Origin: Spongiihabitans sp965206355
GTDB taxonomy: Bacteria > Pseudomonadota > Gammaproteobacteria > Arenicellales > Poriferihabitantaceae
Assembly: GCA_965206355.1 (NCBI GenBank)
Contig: OZ242212.1
Location: forward strand, 2,232,001-2,296,000
Direction of reading: 5' to 3'
Length of the DNA: 64,000 nucleotides
Both the position numbers and the translations under genes were made by a program. Positions 62,471 to 64,000 of the stretch are shown one piece after another. Below the pieces are notes generated by a model, which was not told where the DNA came from, did no database searches, and saw nothing but the letters and a program-made list of their open reading frames with translations. The first letter of the stretch is position 1, and the number at the start of each line of letters is the position of its first letter.

Positions 62471-63112
62471 TTAAAACTCTTCAATAGTATGCTGGCAATG
62501 CTCCCATAATGCCTGACCGAAACTGCGATAGACATACATGTTCGCGTGTTGACTGTCTTTGAGATGGAGCAGGATGTTGAAATGACCAAATTGCGTTGAG
62601 AAACAGGCATGTGCTGGGCAATTATCCAAATCAATCGGACAGCCACTGGACAGAAAATCAAGCAGGCTTTCACCCTGCATCGCCAGAATGGTTCTGGAAT
62701 GCGACAGATCGGTTACGGTGGCCGTGCTGTTCTGCAATGCCATATTAAGTTCATTAACGGTGTTGGTGCGGTTGCTGTCTTCACAAACCAGTAGCCACAT
62801 ACCCGGACCATTCCACAATATCGTGGTGTCGCCCGCACAATAAGCACGACCAGAATCAAACTGCTCAGCAGGCAGTTCATCGGCACTCAATCCGAGTGAT
62901 GATAATGCGATTTGCAGGGTTGATGGTGCGGTCGCGCCGTTAATTTGGGCGATGATTTGCGGACGATACTCGGTAATGCGCAACGTCTTGCTCGATATTG
63001 TAGAGGACTGAGCGGATAGTGGGTCGGCAACTTGCTGTAATGCAGACCTTCTTGAAATAGATGTTGAGTTATCAGCCACGGGCGCGGTCTCCTTTAGGGT
63101 CAATAAATACAT
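62471..63112 (-). CDS. soxG: Sarcosine oxidase gamma subunit
   Basis: SoxG is the small gamma subunit of the heterotetrameric sarcosine oxidase, which oxidatively demethylates sarcosine to glycine with formation of 5,10-methylene-tetrahydrofolate and peroxide. From ATG 63112 the protein has 213 residues. It shows the folate-binding-like pattern of the family: W-N-G-P-G-M-W-L-L-V near 104, D-L-S-H-S-R-T near 138 and G-C-P-I-D-L-D near 160. It overlaps soxA by 41 bases, so the pair is one operon with soxG last. Eight extra residues would be added by an upstream start at 63136. Confidence 0.88.
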   Translation of the reverse strand: MYLLTLKETAPVADNSTSISRRSALQQVADPLSAQSSTISSKTLRITEYRPQIIAQINGATAPSTLQIALSSLGLSADELPAEQFDSGRAYCAGDTTILWNGPGMWLLVCEDSNRTNTVNELNMALQNSTATVTDLSHSRTILAMQGESLLDFLSSGCPIDLDNCPAHACFSTQFGHFNILLHLKDSQHANMYVYRSFGQALWEHCQHTIEEF

Positions 63113-64000
63113 GATGGACGACTTTGACCGGCACACAGGTCGCGGTCAACGGTGATGCGGCGTAGATAGTTTTGCCTATCCATTGCTCGCCTTGTTGCAG
63201 TAGCCCCATGCCAATATGCTGTTGCAGGTTGGAGCTGTAATACTTTGATGAAACATGACCGATCATTTTCACCGGCGACCTATCCATATATTTCATATCT
63301 TCCTGCTTTTCAATGAGCTGGGAGCCACGTTTTATTTCCTCGCCATTTTCAGAAACAAGTCCGACCAGCGTCTTGCGCGACTCGGCGACCAGCCCCGGAC
63401 GCTCCAGCGCACGCTTGCCAATAAAATCCTCTTCGCTTTTTTGCATGCCCGCAAAGCCGAAATCCGCAGCCGTGGTACGACCATCCAATTCACCACCGAC
63501 AATATGCCCTTTTTCAATACGCAACATTGACAACGCTTCGGTGCCGTAGGTGGTGAGGTCAAACGCCTTACCCACTCGGATAAAGGCTTCCCACACCGAT
63601 AAAGCGTAGTCGGAAGCAACATGTATTTCGTAAGCACGTTCACCCGAAAAAGTAATTCTAAATAGGCGTACCGGATAACCGTCAATAGTCGCCTCGCGGT
63701 AACCCATAAACGGAATAGCCTCATCGCTGACATCAACATCATCCACCGCTTGCGCCAACACTTTCCGCGAATCCGGACCGGCAAGTGCCATACCACCCCA
63801 CTGGTCGGTGATTGAGGTAATATGCACATTGAGCTGTGGCCAGACCGTTTGCGCATAAAATTCCAGATGCGACATAACCGGACCGGCATTGGCGGTGGTT
63901 GTGGTCATATAGTATTCGTTTTCGCTAATTCGGGTGGTCGTGCCGTCATCAATAACATGACCATCTTCTCGTAGCATCAACCCATATCGGGCTTTACCCA
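63072..64000 (-). CDS. soxA: Sarcosine oxidase alpha subunit, C-terminal part
   Basis: The 309 residues visible are the C-terminal aminomethyltransferase-like domain of the alpha subunit, which binds tetrahydrofolate and captures the one-carbon group. Visible motifs include Y-G-L-M-L-R-E-D-G near the right edge, W-G-G-M-A-L-A-G-P-D-S-R-K, Y-E-I-H-V-A-S and the E-K-G-H-I-V-G-G-E-L-D-G segment. The N-terminal FAD/NAD domain lies beyond the window. The gene is presumably preceded by soxB and soxD. Together with ETF-QO and folate genes this points to use of sarcosine or glycine betaine breakdown products. Confidence 0.9.
   Translation of the reverse strand, partial: GKARYGLMLREDGHVIDDGTTTRISENEYYMTTTTANAGPVMSHLEFYAQTVWPQLNVHITSITDQWGGMALAGPDSRKVLAQAVDDVDVSDEAIPFMGYREATIDGYPVRLFRITFSGERAYEIHVASDYALSVWEAFIRVGKAFDLTTYGTEALSMLRIEKGHIVGGELDGRTTAADFGFAGMQKSEEDFIGKRALERPGLVAESRKTLVGLVSENGEEIKRGSQLIEKQEDMKYMDRSPVKMIGHVSSKYYSSNLQQHIGMGLLQQGEQWIGKTIYAASPLTATCVPVKVVHHVFIDPKGDRARG

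Overview
This window looks like part of a gammaproteobacterial chromosome of moderate GC. The evidence is conserved gene order. One minus-strand run reads ybaB-recR-truA-trpF-accD-folC-dedD-cvpA-purF. A second reads recA-recX-alaS-lysC-csrA-tRNA-Ser, with tRNA-Arg beyond it. Others are yggS-proC-yggT, accB-accC-DUF3426-purH...purD and purE-tsaC-hemF. I cannot name the genus. Apart from the repeats and decayed loci described below, nearly everything is single-copy housekeeping: purine, pyrimidine, folate, fatty-acid, arginine, proline and tryptophan synthesis, tRNA charging and modification, recombination and envelope functions. The organism has aerobic traits (oxygen-dependent HemF, ETF-quinone oxidoreductase, a sarcosine-oxidase locus).

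Layout: 1-2 kb cysS (cut by the left edge) and lpxH; 2-10 kb the purF-to-ybaB run on the minus strand; 10.5-14.4 kb a giant AsmA-like protein; 14.4-22.4 kb ttcA, argC, yggS-proC-yggT, an AmpG-like permease, pyrE, PII, tRNA-Arg(ACG) and a thioredoxin-fold ferredoxin; 22.4-29.4 kb tRNA-Ser(GCT), csrA, lysC, a 48-bp tandem repeat array, alaS, recX and recA; 29.6-38.9 kb a methyltransferase, a wrecked IclR regulator, fdxA, pepN, waaA, hemF, tsaC, purE and a VanZ-like protein; 38.9-39.6 kb remnants of an IS256-type transposase and a TauE/SafE permease; 39.7-47.3 kb purD, a DUF2628 protein, purH, a DUF3426 protein, accC and accB; 47.8-54.1 kb a SPOR lipoprotein, argD, ETF-QO, gltX and yggX; 54.1-55.4 kb a decayed toxin-antitoxin locus and an unidentified broken gene; 55.4-64 kb fumC, deaD, a ROK kinase, a pteridine-reductase-like SDR, tRNA-Arg(CCT), soxG and soxA (cut by the right edge).

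The dominant non-genic signal is one family of short inverted-repeat elements (a MITE). There are 20 copies at 18 sites, about one per 3.5 kb. Each begins and ends with an imperfect 18-bp terminal inverted repeat (GAGACCTTTGCAC...). Most fall in two size classes of 139 and 162 bp. Fifteen insertions are flanked by perfect 5-bp target duplications and two more by 4-of-5 matches. No transposase of this family is in the window. Copies sit mostly at boundaries between transcription units, but several cut genes (IclR regulator, IS256 transposase, an antitoxin, an unknown ORF), one encodes the last 13 residues of WaaA, and two copies are nested inside another copy at the same internal TATAA.

The most intriguing reading is that the element carries a small outward-facing translation start: a Shine-Dalgarno-like AGGTG (GGAGGTG in some copies), then ATG and the mini-ORF M-A-F-V-Q-R-S, open at the element end. 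At purD the mini-ORF stop overlaps the gene start as ATGA. At folC it stops directly against an otherwise SD-less TTG start. Both look like element-supplied translational coupling. The second striking feature is six tandem 48-bp units derived from the alaS 3' end, lying between alaS and lysC.
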